Source of the DNA: Halopseudomonas aestusnigri
Lineage (GTDB): Bacteria > Pseudomonadota > Gammaproteobacteria > Pseudomonadales > Pseudomonadaceae
Assembly (NCBI RefSeq): GCF_002197985.1
Contig: NZ_NBYK01000002.1
Span: forward strand, 25,016-89,015
Direction of reading: 5' to 3'
DNA length: 64,000 bases
A program made the position numbers and the translations under genes. Position 1 is the first letter of the stretch, and the number at the start of each line of letters is the position of its first letter. The notes under the pieces are model-generated. The model was not told the DNA's origin, ran no database searches, and worked only from the letters and a program-made list of their open reading frames with translations. Shown here piece after piece: positions 6,927 through 15,456 of the stretch.

Positions 6927-8859
6927 GTCGCTGCGCCGAGTCTGCCGCAAGTGGTCTCCACCACCCCGGCTGAGCACCATCCAGTGGGCAACCAAGTATC
7001 GCTGGCTTGCCCCGGAAGAAGCTGCGCGCCCAGGCAAGTATCGGTTTGAGATTACCCCGCACCTGATCTGGCCAGGCGGCCCGCTTGAGGCGCTGGACGA
7101 TCCAGCTGTTAACGAGATCGTTGGCAGGAAGTCGGCACAGGTGGCCTGGACAAGCGGCGTGCTTGGTAATGCGCTGGGCAAGTGGATCGACATTGACCCA
7201 TCGCCGATCCTGGTGCTGTTCCCCAAAGCCGAGGCTGCAAAGCAGTACGTGGCGGAAAAGCTGGAGCCAATGATCGAGGCGACGCCTCGGTTGCGGAAGA
7301 AGGTAGACCTGCGCAGCCGCAAGCTGCAGCAGCGGCAGGACTTTAAGAAGTTCCCCGGTGGCTTCCTCAAGCTGGTCGGCTCCAACAGCCCGGCCAGTGT
7401 TAAGTCCACCCCGGTACCGCGGGTGGCGGTTGAAGAGCCGGACGACTGCAACCTGAACCTGCGCGGGCAGGGCGACAGCATCAAGCTGGCGAAGGAGCGC
7501 CTGAAAACGTTCCGGCGCTCGAAGATCATCATCGGTGGTACGCCGACGATCAAAGGGCTGTCGGCCATCGATGCCGAACTGGAGTTGTCGGACAAGCGCG
7601 TTGGCTTGGTGCCGTGCCACGAGTGCGGCCAGGAGCACGCGCTCAGCTTTGACCACCTGCACTGCCCGGAGGATCCGGATTACCAGCACGAGGTGTACGG
7701 CAACCATCGCCCAGAGCAGAGCTACTACGCCTGCCCGCATTGTGGCGCGATCTGGGACGACAACCAGAAGAACGCCAACCTGAAACATGGGCGCTGGGAG
7801 GCGACCGCCGAGTTTCGCGGCATCGCCGGTTACATTCTCAATGAGCTCTACGCGACCTTCTACGGCTCGCGCTTTGAAGTACTCATGGAGAAGAAGCTGC
7901 AGGCCGAGCACGCAGCAGCCCAAGGCAACATCGGGCCGATGATCGCCTACGTGAACAGCTCCAAGGGCGAGAGTTACGAATACCAGAGCGACGCGCCAAA
8001 GACCGACGAGCTTGAGCGCCGAGCCGAAGCCTATGGCGAGTTGACCGCGCCGAAAGGTGTGCTGCTGATCACTGTGGGTGTAGACGTGCAGCACGATCGT
8101 CTGGCTGTGCTGATGGTTGGCTGGGGGCGTGGTGAGGAGTCATGGCGCCTGTACTGGGGCGAGCTGCATGGCAATCCGCTGGATGTGAAAGACCCGGTGT
8201 GGGTCGAGCTGGACAAGCTGCTGGCGACTCAGGTCAAGAGCGAGCACGGATGCCAGATGGTTGTGAGTGCAGCGGGCATCGACTGCTCTGACGGCACATC
8301 CAGCGACGCGGTGTACACCTACGTACGCGCCCGGATGCGCTTCAACATCATGGCGGTCAAAGGGGCATCGGTAGACAGCCGGGAGCGCGAGATTTTCGTA
8401 AAGCCCGCACCGACCTCCGACACCAACGCAGCGAACACCAAGGCATCGAAGTACGGCCTGCGCCCGTTCATCGTTGGTACCCACAAGGCCAAGTCGCTGA
8501 TTGATCAGCGGCTGCGCCTGAAGGGCACCGGCCCTGGCCGTATGCACTGGTATAGCGATATCCGCAGCGACTACTACGAGCAGATCACCAACGAGGTGCT
8601 GGCTCCGCACCCGCGCAACCCGAGCAAGATGGTCTGGCAGAAAAAGGCAGGCCGTCGCAATGAGGCGCTGGACTGCGAGGTGTACGCGCTGCATGCGGCG
8701 CGCAGCTTGAAGACACACATCCTGCGCGACGCCGATTGGGACGCGCTGGAGCAGCAACTGCTGCAACCCAACCTTTTCAATAGCGAAGAGCCCGTCGCGC
8801 CCATACCCCGCAAGGCCGCCAAGAGCGGAGGACGCAGGGTGCGCGGTCGGGCGCACTGA
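6844..8859 (+). CDS. Terminase large subunit, lambda gpA (GpA) family
   Basis: This 671-residue packaging motor has an N-terminal ATPase and a C-terminal nuclease. The motif VGRKSAQVAWTSG at residues 93-105 is the GpA-type Walker A, and RVAVEEPDD at 193-201 is Walker B. A zinc-ribbon pair (PCHECGQEH and YACPHCGAIW, about residues 256-302) is typical of the family. The nuclease half follows, with VGVDVQHDRL as a metal-binding motif. The chosen ATG lies within the small terminase gene in another frame. Length matches the family (about 640-680). It works with the Nu1 protein before it and docks on the portal encoded downstream. Confidence 0.93.
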   Translation: MTLMTKTRQTGILTNRTIRRLLKKTATKSLRRVCRKWSPPPRLSTIQWATKYRWLAPEEAARPGKYRFEITPHLIWPGGPLEALDDPAVNEIVGRKSAQVAWTSGVLGNALGKWIDIDPSPILVLFPKAEAAKQYVAEKLEPMIEATPRLRKKVDLRSRKLQQRQDFKKFPGGFLKLVGSNSPASVKSTPVPRVAVEEPDDCNLNLRGQGDSIKLAKERLKTFRRSKIIIGGTPTIKGLSAIDAELELSDKRVGLVPCHECGQEHALSFDHLHCPEDPDYQHEVYGNHRPEQSYYACPHCGAIWDDNQKNANLKHGRWEATAEFRGIAGYILNELYATFYGSRFEVLMEKKLQAEHAAAQGNIGPMIAYVNSSKGESYEYQSDAPKTDELERRAEAYGELTAPKGVLLITVGVDVQHDRLAVLMVGWGRGEESWRLYWGELHGNPLDVKDPVWVELDKLLATQVKSEHGCQMVVSAAGIDCSDGTSSDAVYTYVRARMRFNIMAVKGASVDSREREIFVKPAPTSDTNAANTKASKYGLRPFIVGTHKAKSLIDQRLRLKGTGPGRMHWYSDIRSDYYEQITNEVLAPHPRNPSKMVWQKKAGRRNEALDCEVYALHAARSLKTHILRDADWDALEQQLLQPNLFNSEEPVAPIPRKAAKSGGRRVRGRAH

Positions 8860-8867
8860 GGTGAACC

Positions 8868-9083
8868 ATGACCGATGCACAACAGCGCTTGGCTGACGTT
8901 CGGGCGTCGATCAAGACGATCCTTGAGAAGGGCCAGCGCTTCCGCAAGGGCGACCGCGAATTGCAACGCGCCGAACTGGCCAGTCTCCGGATTCTGGAAG
9001 CGCAGATCGCCCGTGAAGTGGCTGCGGAGCAAGCAGCCCTGCGCGGTCGCGGGCGCAGCCGCATCACCTACGGGAAGATTTGA
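8868..9083 (+). CDS. Head-tail joining protein, gpW family
   Basis: This 71-residue protein matches lambda gpW in size, position (between terminase and portal) and pattern: a helical N-terminal part, then ELQRAELASLRILEAQIAR and a basic tail ending RSRITYGKI. In lambda, gpW plugs the portal after packaging and allows the tail connector to bind. Its stop overlaps an upstream TTG frame of the portal gene, whose ATG follows two bases later, so the two are coupled. Confidence 0.85.
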   Translation: MTDAQQRLADVRASIKTILEKGQRFRKGDRELQRAELASLRILEAQIAREVAAEQAALRGRGRSRITYGKI

Positions 9084-9085
9084 TC

Positions 9086-10690
9086 ATGGGCATTTTCAAA
9101 AAATCTCCCGAGCAGTTGCTCATGCAGGAGGCGCTCAAGCTGGCTCAGGATATCGCACAGCCGAAGATCGTCACGCAGGGCGGTGGCGGAGGCAGCGAGA
9201 CACGCTGGCGTGGTGCATCGCGCATGCTGCGCAGCATGGTTAGCTGGATTCCGGGGCTTGGTAGCCCGCGGCGCGACCTGGCAAGCAGCGAGCGCAGCAT
9301 GCTGGTGGCGCGGTCCCGCGACGCGATGCGTAACCACCTGATCGCCCGTGCGGCAATCATGCGGCTGCGCACGAATGTTGTCGGTACCGGGCTGGTGTGT
9401 CGGGCTCAGGTCGATACCGAGGCGCTTGGTTTGAGCGAGGAAGAAGGCGATGCGCTGAATGCAAAGCTGGACCGGGTCTGGTCAATCTATGCGGATGACC
9501 CACGCGAGTGCGACGCCGAGGCCACGCTCAACCACTACCAGCTGCAAGCGCTGGTGCTGGTGTCGTCGCTGGTGGGTGGTGATGTGCTGGTGTCTACCCC
9601 AGATGAGGAGCGCACCGGCTGCGTTTTCAGCACTCGCCTGCAACTGATCGAGACAGACCGCTTGTCAAACCCTGGGCGCGCGCTCGATACCGCTCGCATT
9701 GTGGAGGGCGTTGAGTTCGATGCACTGGGCGCTCCTGTGCGGTACCACGTGTGCAGCGGCTACCCGAATGAGCTGACGCTTGGTGCTGAGTTGCGTTGGG
9801 ACAAGCTGGAAGCCTTCGGCGCCGTAACAGGGCGTCGCAGGGTGCTGCACATCATGGCAGACAAAGAGCGGCCCGGTCAGAAGCGTGGCGCACCTTACCT
9901 CGCGCCTGTGCTTGAGCCATTGCAGAAGCTGGAGCGCTACAGCAGTGCCGAGCTGATGGCTGCGGTGGTGTCGGCCATGTTCACCGTCTTCATCGAAAAG
10001 AGCAGCGAGTTCGATGATGAAAAGATGAACCTTGCCAGCCTGGTGAATGGCGGCGAAGGCGCATCGACCGATGACGACGACGGTGGAGATATTCAGCTTG
10101 GTGAAGGGGCAATCATCGATCTTGGTCGTGGTGAGAAGGCGACCACCGTCAACCCCGGCCGACCCAACGCGCAGTTTGATCCGTTCTTTATGGCCGTGGT
10201 GAAGGAGATCGGCGCAGCGCTGGAGCTGCCGGCAGAAGAGATTCTGTTGTTCTACAGCTCAAGCTACAGCGCCGCCCGCGCAGCAATGCTGCAGGCATGG
10301 CGGTTCTACAGCCTGCGCCGCTGGTGGCTGACCTGCGACTTCTGCCAGCCCAGCCGTGAATTGATCATCGACGAAGCTGTCGCGCGTGGGCTGATCGATC
10401 TGCCTGGCTATGCCGACCCTCTCAAGCGCAAGGCCTACTGCCAGGCGCTGTGGATTGGCCCAGCCCGTGGCGCTATCGACGAGCTCAAAGAAGCCAACGC
10501 AGCAGGCAAGCGGATTGAGATCGGCGTCAGCAACGAAACACTGGAAACAGCAGCTATGACCGGCGAGCCATGGCAGCAGGTGTATCGCCAGCGCGCCCGC
10601 GAGATTGACCAGCGCCGGCAGGATGGCAACTACCAGTTGCCCAAGGGCGCCCAGCCCGAGCCAGAAGCACCAAACACCAATCAGGAGTAA
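9086..10690 (+). CDS. Portal protein, lambda gpB family
   Basis: This is the dodecameric channel at the head vertex. The protein of 534 residues shows the family blocks RGASRMLRSMVSWIPGLGSP, DAMRNHLIARAAIMRLRTNVVGTGL and LVSSLVGGDVLV. Later come the LELPAEEILLFYSSSYSAARAAM segment and the DFCQPSRELIIDEAV block. The ATG at 9086 has a GGGAAG site eight bases upstream and gives the expected start MGIFKKSPEQLL. It lies between gpW and the prohead protease, as in lambda-type head modules. Confidence 0.93.
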   Translation: MGIFKKSPEQLLMQEALKLAQDIAQPKIVTQGGGGGSETRWRGASRMLRSMVSWIPGLGSPRRDLASSERSMLVARSRDAMRNHLIARAAIMRLRTNVVGTGLVCRAQVDTEALGLSEEEGDALNAKLDRVWSIYADDPRECDAEATLNHYQLQALVLVSSLVGGDVLVSTPDEERTGCVFSTRLQLIETDRLSNPGRALDTARIVEGVEFDALGAPVRYHVCSGYPNELTLGAELRWDKLEAFGAVTGRRRVLHIMADKERPGQKRGAPYLAPVLEPLQKLERYSSAELMAAVVSAMFTVFIEKSSEFDDEKMNLASLVNGGEGASTDDDDGGDIQLGEGAIIDLGRGEKATTVNPGRPNAQFDPFFMAVVKEIGAALELPAEEILLFYSSSYSAARAAMLQAWRFYSLRRWWLTCDFCQPSRELIIDEAVARGLIDLPGYADPLKRKAYCQALWIGPARGAIDELKEANAAGKRIEIGVSNETLETAAMTGEPWQQVYRQRAREIDQRRQDGNYQLPKGAQPEPEAPNTNQE

Positions 10691-10695
10691 ACCCC

Positions 10696-11910
10696 ATGCC
10701 ACGTGCATTTGAGCTGGCCGCGTCGCGGTCATGGCTGATGCTGCCTGACGCCCTGGATAACCTGATGGCGATTGCTGATCGCCAAGGTCAGCCGGAGGCG
10801 CTGGAAGCCCGGATCGGCAAGCCGCTGGAGAACGCCCGCAGCGTGACCGTGCGCGATGGGATCGCAGTGATCCCCGTGACCGGCCCGATCATGCGTTACG
10901 CCAACCTGTTCACGCGTATCAGCGGCGCCACCAGCACTCAGGAGCTGGCGACTGATCTTCAAGTCGCGCTCGATGACCCGAAGATCAAGGGCATCGTGCT
11001 GAATATCGACAGCCCGGGTGGTGAGGCCAGCGGCATCAACGAGCTGGCCGACATGATCTATGCAGCTCGGGAGCGCAAACCGATCAAGGCATACGGTGGC
11101 GGGTATGTCGCCAGCGGAGCCTACTGGCTCGCCAGTGCGGCTGGCGAACTGGTGATCGATGACACTGCACTGGTGGGCAGCATCGGTGTTGTCACCGAGG
11201 TGCTGATCCGCGACGCCAAAGAAGGCGAAAAGCGATACACCATCACCAGCCAGAACGCCCCCAACAAGCGCCCGGACCTCTCCACCGAAGAGGGGCGGGC
11301 CGTTCTCAGTAAAACCATCGACTCCATGTCCGGCGTGTTCGTCGCCAAGGTTGCTCGCAACCTGGGCGTTGATGTTGAGCGTATCCCAGAGATGGGCGAC
11401 CACGGCGGCCTGAGAGTGGGCGCCGAGGCGGTAGACGCCGGGCTCGCACACCGTTTGGGCTCTCTTGAGGGCCTGATCACCGAAATGGCCAAAGCGGCCG
11501 CAACCCCGAGGAAACTCACCATGACAACCGTAAAGACCACGGCGGAACTGCAGGCGGCTCTGGCTGCTGGTACCGACCCGAACACCATTCAAATTGCCGC
11601 GCCTGAGCCGGTAGACGAGAAGGCCATTACCGCTGCTGCGGTGGCCGCTGAACGCGACCGGGTCAAGGGTATTCAGGCGCTGGCCGCTACCGGCTTCGAG
11701 AAGGAGATCGAAGCGGCCATCGACGATGGCTCCAGTGTTGAAGCCACAGCCCTGCAGTTGTTCAAGGCGGCGCAGGATCGTGGCATCAGCCTGGCAGGCA
11801 TCAAGGCTGATGCAACCCGCACCACTACCCAAACCCCGCCGGCGGAGAGCGAAGCCGCTGAACGGACTGCTGCCGCCAGCGCGATTGCCGCTGGTGCAAA
11901 CCGTCGTTGA
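10696..11910 (+). CDS. Prohead protease, S49 (ClpP/SppA-like) family, with C-terminal scaffold domain
   Basis: This is a lambda gpC-type maturation protease fused to scaffold. Residues 50-230 form the S49 fold. NIDSPGGEASG at about 103-113 is the oxyanion turn, and YVASGAYWLAS places the nucleophile at Ser140. Residues about 275-404 are Ala-rich and helical (DEKAITAAAVAAERDRVKGI), as in scaffolds. The codon for residue 276 is an ATG with its own GAGGAAA site, so the scaffold part is probably also made alone. It processes the head before DNA entry. Confidence 0.9.
   Translation: MPRAFELAASRSWLMLPDALDNLMAIADRQGQPEALEARIGKPLENARSVTVRDGIAVIPVTGPIMRYANLFTRISGATSTQELATDLQVALDDPKIKGIVLNIDSPGGEASGINELADMIYAARERKPIKAYGGGYVASGAYWLASAAGELVIDDTALVGSIGVVTEVLIRDAKEGEKRYTITSQNAPNKRPDLSTEEGRAVLSKTIDSMSGVFVAKVARNLGVDVERIPEMGDHGGLRVGAEAVDAGLAHRLGSLEGLITEMAKAAATPRKLTMTTVKTTAELQAALAAGTDPNTIQIAAPEPVDEKAITAAAVAAERDRVKGIQALAATGFEKEIEAAIDDGSSVEATALQLFKAAQDRGISLAGIKADATRTTTQTPPAESEAAERTAAASAIAAGANRR
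11521..11910 (+). CDS. Nested scaffold protein (Nu3-like), internal start in the protease gene
   Basis: An in-frame ATG at 11521 has a clean GAGGAAA ribosome site at 11508-11514, six bases away. Translation from it gives a 129-residue protein equal to the C-terminal domain of the protease. Lambda uses the same trick: Nu3 scaffold is the C-terminal part of gpC made from an internal start. The Ala/Glu-rich helical composition fits a scaffold. Separate expression is inferred from the ribosome site. Confidence 0.7.
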   Translation: MTTVKTTAELQAALAAGTDPNTIQIAAPEPVDEKAITAAAVAAERDRVKGIQALAATGFEKEIEAAIDDGSSVEATALQLFKAAQDRGISLAGIKADATRTTTQTPPAESEAAERTAAASAIAAGANRR

Positions 11911-11921
11911 TAGGAGGCCAC

Positions 11922-12272
11922 ATGGCTAACCCGATCCGTAATACCTATGTGCCGGCTCAGCTTGCTGCTGGCCACTTCCCCGTCGTCATGGACTCGGTGG
12001 TGATCGCTCAGGGCATGGTCCTGGCTGCGGGCGCCGTACTCGGCAAGGTCACTGCCGATGACGAATACGTCCTGTCGCTGTCGGCTGCCACAGATGGCTC
12101 GCAGAACCCCGAGGTGATCTTGGCTGAGGCAGTGGATACCACTGATGCCCCGGCCCCGGCCCCGGTGATGCTGACCGGTGAAGTGCTCGGCGACAAGCTG
12201 ACCATTGGCACTGGCCACACCATCGCAAGCGTGAAGGCTGCGCTGCGTCCGCTTTCTCTGTTCATCCGCTGA
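11922..12272 (+). CDS. Head decoration protein, gpD family
   Basis: This 116-residue protein sits between the protease-scaffold and major capsid genes, as gpD does in lambda. It would trim the capsid surface and stabilise the expanded shell. The beta-rich sequence with QLAAGHFPVVMDSVVIAQG and MVLAAGAVLGKVT matches the D family, in which the N-terminal arm precedes a small beta fold. The ATG at 11922 has a perfect AGGAGG six bases upstream. A TTG fifteen bases earlier is not used. Confidence 0.87.
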   Translation: MANPIRNTYVPAQLAAGHFPVVMDSVVIAQGMVLAAGAVLGKVTADDEYVLSLSAATDGSQNPEVILAEAVDTTDAPAPAPVMLTGEVLGDKLTIGTGHTIASVKAALRPLSLFIR

Positions 12273-12287
12273 TAGGAGCACTGACAG

Positions 12288-13316
12288 ATGGATATTTTTG
12301 ATACCCGCACGATGCTCGAAGCCGTCGAGCAGATGAAGACCCCGCGCCGCTTCCTGATGGCGACATTCTTCAACGGCTCCAACCCGCGCACCTTCCCCAC
12401 CAAAACCGTTGACATCGACATCGTCAAAGGCAAGCGGAAGATGGCGCCGTTCGTGCACCCGAAATTGCCTGGCAGCGTATCGCTGGGCGAAGGCTACAGC
12501 AGCAGCACCTACGCGCCGCCGTATGTTCAGCCCAAGCGCGAAACCACTGCCGACCTGATCCTCAAGCGCGCAGCCGGTGAATCACCCTATGCGGCCAAGC
12601 CGCCGGCGCAGCGTGCAGCTGAGAAGCTGGGCGCGGATCTGCGCGACCTGGACGAAGAGATCATCCGTCGCGAGGAATGGCAGTGCGCTCAGGCCCTGAC
12701 CACTGGCCAGATTCGTGTGGTCGGCGAGGGTGTTGATGACACCATCGACTTCCTCATGGCCGCTGATCACAAGATCACGCTCACCACTGGCAAGTGGGAT
12801 GCCGATGGTTCTGACCCTATCGCCAACCTGCGCGCCTGGAAGCGCAAGATCGCCAAGGACTCTGGCCGGACTGCCAACACTGCAGTGCTGAGCGCCGAAG
12901 CGGTTGCGGCCTTCCAGGCCAACGACATGGTGATGAAGCAACTCAACACCCGTCGCGTAGACATGGGCATGATCAAGCCGGAAGAGCTGCCGGACGGTGT
13001 GACCTATCTGGGTTACCTGAATGACCCGGGTCTGGACCTGTATGCCTACGACGAGTGGTACCTGGACGAGGAAGACGTCGAGCAGCCGATGATCCCGGCG
13101 GGTGGCCTGATTCTCGGTGCCAGCAATACCCGCAACGCGATGCTGTACGGCGCGATTCAGGATCTTGACGCAATCGAGAGCGGAATGGTGGAAGCGGCCC
13201 GCTTCCCGAAAAGCTGGGTCACTCCGGAGCCGTCTGCACGCTGGCTGAAGCTGCAAAGCGCGCCCATGGCCGGCTTCCTCGAGCCGGACGCTTTCATCTT
13301 CGCCAAGGTGGTGTGA
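12288..13316 (+). CDS. Major capsid protein, gpE family
   Basis: This 342-residue protein forms the shell with the HK97-like fold of the lambda gpE family. Typical blocks are MDIFDTRTMLEAVEQMKTP at the start, TVDIDIVKGKRKMAPFVHP, the YAPPYVQPKRETTADLIL segment and the C-terminal FPKSWVTPEPSARWLKLQSA, which closes nearly all family members. Length is normal (about 340). It follows the decoration gene by 15 bases with a TAGGAG site. Confidence 0.95.
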   Translation: MDIFDTRTMLEAVEQMKTPRRFLMATFFNGSNPRTFPTKTVDIDIVKGKRKMAPFVHPKLPGSVSLGEGYSSSTYAPPYVQPKRETTADLILKRAAGESPYAAKPPAQRAAEKLGADLRDLDEEIIRREEWQCAQALTTGQIRVVGEGVDDTIDFLMAADHKITLTTGKWDADGSDPIANLRAWKRKIAKDSGRTANTAVLSAEAVAAFQANDMVMKQLNTRRVDMGMIKPEELPDGVTYLGYLNDPGLDLYAYDEWYLDEEDVEQPMIPAGGLILGASNTRNAMLYGAIQDLDAIESGMVEAARFPKSWVTPEPSARWLKLQSAPMAGFLEPDAFIFAKVV

Positions 13317-13317
13317 C

Positions 13318-13665
13318 GTGGCTGGCAAAGCGGCTAAGAAGCCGCAAGCCGACTTGGTACCCGTCGAAGATGCTGACGTTCCTGCAGCTGACTCGGCTGA
13401 CGCTGTGGAAGCGCCAGGAGCTGGTGCAGTGGAAGCCCAGGCTGGTGCTGATTCCGGTGCTGCATCCACTGGGCAGGATGTTGCCCTGGAAGCGGCGGCG
13501 CAAGTCACCTCTGCTGGTTTTGTGGTTGCCTGGGGCTGCATTCAGGAAGCCGGCAAAACCTACGTCCAGGGCGATCCGTACCAGCCGCCAACCCCTGAGC
13601 TCGAGGAAGAGCTTCTGGGGCAAGGCATCATCAAGCGCGCCGGAGCAGTGGAGGAGTGGCCATGA
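13318..13665 (+). CDS. Hypothetical phage head protein (lambda FI position)
   Basis: This 115-residue protein starts with GTG at 13318, directly after the capsid stop. The first half is a low-complexity Ala/Val/Asp/Pro region (about residues 8-60). The second half (GFVVAWGCIQEAGKTYVQGD, then a short acidic helix) reads like a small beta-hairpin unit. Position after the major capsid gene corresponds to lambda FI, which helps DNA packaging, but sequence similarity to FI is not evident. Its stop overlaps the next ATG (ATGA). Confidence 0.6.
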   Translation: MAGKAAKKPQADLVPVEDADVPAADSADAVEAPGAGAVEAQAGADSGAASTGQDVALEAAAQVTSAGFVVAWGCIQEAGKTYVQGDPYQPPTPELEEELLGQGIIKRAGAVEEWP

Positions 13666-14003
13666 GCGACTTCTCCGCAGCCATGGACGACATGGACGCC
13701 ACCCTGCTGGACTCGCTCAAGGATGGGCGCGTCGACTTCCTCACCGCATCCGGGTCGGTTGCGGTTGAGGGGCTCGATGCCATCGTCGAGCAGGATGTCG
13801 AGCGCATCAACGAGCTGTCCGGTGCGGTTGATCGCGTGGTCACCATCTGCGTGCTGAAAGGCGCGCTGGGCAGCTACGACCGCAAGGGCGCGTTCCGCAG
13901 CAATGCGGGCGAGCCGGTCAAGCTGATCGCCGGCAAGACCATGCACCTGGACGGCATCGAATCTGATGACGGTTCCCTGATCACCTTCTACGTGAGGCCC
14001 TGA
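13662..14003 (+). CDS. Head-tail joining protein, FII-like
   Basis: This 113-residue protein begins at the ATGA overlap with the upstream gene. Its layout (MSDFSAAMDDMDATLLDSLK helix, AVEGLDAIVEQDVE, then a beta-rich end with VKLIAGKTMHLDGIESDDGS) fits the lambda FII attachment family, which forms the ring between portal and tail. Size is close to FII (117). Position between capsid and tail terminator genes agrees. Confidence 0.7.
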   Translation: MSDFSAAMDDMDATLLDSLKDGRVDFLTASGSVAVEGLDAIVEQDVERINELSGAVDRVVTICVLKGALGSYDRKGAFRSNAGEPVKLIAGKTMHLDGIESDDGSLITFYVRP

Positions 14004-14004
14004 T

Positions 14005-14442
14005 ATGCCTGCTGACGTACAGAGCCAGCTGCTTGCAGAGCTGGAACAGCGGTTGGCCGCGGTGCCCGACTTTGGCGCGCTGGTGTTTGAAGACAGCGTG
14101 CTGCGGGTGCTGGATGAGGCCGATCCCGCGCTGCCGGACAGCTTCATCATCCTGCAGCCAGGCGACACGCAGGAGGTGCAGCGCGTCGGCGACGCCGGGG
14201 TGCGCGAGCAAACCACGGTAAGCGTGACCCTGGTCACCAAGCTCCGTGCGTTCGCCCCGGCGCTGCGTGCTGGGCGGCTGGCGGTGAAAGTCGCGCTGGC
14301 AGGGCCAAAGGCAGGGCTGACGGTTCAGGGCGTGCAGCAGGTTGCTATGCCCAGCGAGTCATCGTTGCCGCCCGCGCCTGGTCGCCTCTGGGCCGCCCAC
14401 GTCATGCAACTGCAAATCAACTACCAACAACCCCTCAAATAA
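14005..14442 (+). CDS. Tail terminator or tail completion protein (gpU-like)
   Basis: This 145-residue protein lies between the FII-like connector and the tail tube gene, where tail terminator proteins are encoded. The sequence has an N-terminal helix (QSQLLAELEQRLAAVPDFGAL) followed by beta strands carrying ILQPGDTQEVQRVGDAGVRE and TTVSVTLVTKLRAF, compatible with the gpU/completion fold. It probably caps the tail tube. The family assignment is mainly by position. Confidence 0.6.
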   Translation: MPADVQSQLLAELEQRLAAVPDFGALVFEDSVLRVLDEADPALPDSFIILQPGDTQEVQRVGDAGVREQTTVSVTLVTKLRAFAPALRAGRLAVKVALAGPKAGLTVQGVQQVAMPSESSLPPAPGRLWAAHVMQLQINYQQPLK

Positions 14443-14454
14443 CCGGAGGCATTC

Positions 14455-14652
14455 ATGCCGAAGCACAACGTCACCGCGCCATTCAATTGGAATGCGGGCG
14501 GCAAGGTCGTGGCCTATCCAAAGGGCGAGCAGAATCTGCCGCCGGATGTGGCCGCCCACGCTATTAAGAACGGGTTTGTTGCCAAGCCCACCGACGCAAC
14601 CGCCAAGCAGCCGGCCGCGCCTGAGAAGGCCGAGCCAGCCACCAAGGCCTAA
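14455..14652 (+). CDS. Small hypothetical phage protein
   Basis: This 65-residue basic protein has an N-terminal compact part (VTAPFNWNAGGKVVAYPKGE, then LPPDVAAHAIKNGFVAK) and a Pro/Ala/Lys tail. Short proteins with this YPKGE-x-LP-x-x-VA-x-x-A pattern are common between neck and tail tube genes of Pseudomonas prophages. Their function is unknown to me. The ribosome site CCGGAGG is strong. Confidence 0.65.
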   Translation: MPKHNVTAPFNWNAGGKVVAYPKGEQNLPPDVAAHAIKNGFVAKPTDATAKQPAAPEKAEPATKA

Positions 14653-14667
14653 CGGGAGTAACCCTTT

Positions 14668-15411
14668 ATGGCACAAGTAGATCGTTCGTTTATCGGCGAG
14701 GGCATTGCCTACGCTCGCGCCTATCAGAGCCAGGATGCGCTGCTGGATATCGGCAACTGCGATGTCTTCAACATCTCCTACCAGACCAACCGCATTGCCC
14801 TGCCGAACTACCGTGGCGGTGGCGGCAACCGTAACGTCCGTGATCGTGTGACGGATGTGAACACCACGCTCGGCCTGTGGGATCTGACGCCTGAGAACAT
14901 CGCGCGTGCGACCCGTGCGACTGTGACCGAAGTCGATACCACGCCCATCGTGGACGAAGCCCTGGCATGCGCCGGTGTGCTGGGTGAGCTGATTCCGTTC
15001 AAGCACCTGCCGGACCTCACGGTTGCGCCGGTACTGAAAACAGCGTCAGACACTGCGCTGGTTGCCGGTACCGACTACCTGCTGAACCAGCACGGCATCA
15101 TCGTGTTGAGCACCACCAACATCACCAGCGCCGGCGTCAAAGCCAGCTACACTCCGCGCGGTGCAAGCGTCATTCAGATGCTGACTGCGCCTGCGGTCGA
15201 GCTGGAGATTTACATTGCCGGCTTGAACGAAGCCCAGTCGGGTGAGCCCTACAGCCTGCGCGTTCATCGCGTGAAGCTGGGCCTTGTCAGCCAGATGCAA
15301 GCCTTCGGTCAGGAGTACCTGAAACTGGAGATCCCGGGCGAAGCGCTGGCGGATGACCGCATCACCGGTACCGGCATCAGCAAGTTCTGCCAGATGGATA
15401 TGGCGGCTTGA
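14668..15411 (+). CDS. Major tail tube protein
   Basis: This 247-residue protein has the size and position of a siphophage tail tube subunit: after the tail terminator and, in the original phage order, before the tape measure. The start MAQVDRSFIGEGIAYARAY is followed by beta-rich blocks and a ring-forming end with VHRVKLGLVSQMQAFGQEYL and LKLEIPGEALADDRI, typical of tube proteins whose last strand pairs between subunits. No tail assembly chaperone gene follows. Instead there is an inverted accessory gene. Confidence 0.8.
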   Translation: MAQVDRSFIGEGIAYARAYQSQDALLDIGNCDVFNISYQTNRIALPNYRGGGGNRNVRDRVTDVNTTLGLWDLTPENIARATRATVTEVDTTPIVDEALACAGVLGELIPFKHLPDLTVAPVLKTASDTALVAGTDYLLNQHGIIVLSTTNITSAGVKASYTPRGASVIQMLTAPAVELEIYIAGLNEAQSGEPYSLRVHRVKLGLVSQMQAFGQEYLKLEIPGEALADDRITGTGISKFCQMDMAA

Positions 15412-15415
15412 TGGT

Positions 15416-15447
15416 GAGGGAGGGGGTGGAGTGCCGCCCCCTTCCTC
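15416..15447. terminator. Hairpin between converging tail tube and WYL-TerB genes
   Basis: The arms GAGGGAGGGGG and CCCCCTTCCTC form a stem between two convergent genes. It lacks a good T-run on either side, so terminator function is likely but not certain. Confidence 0.5.
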
Positions 15448-15456
15448 GGTTGCTGG

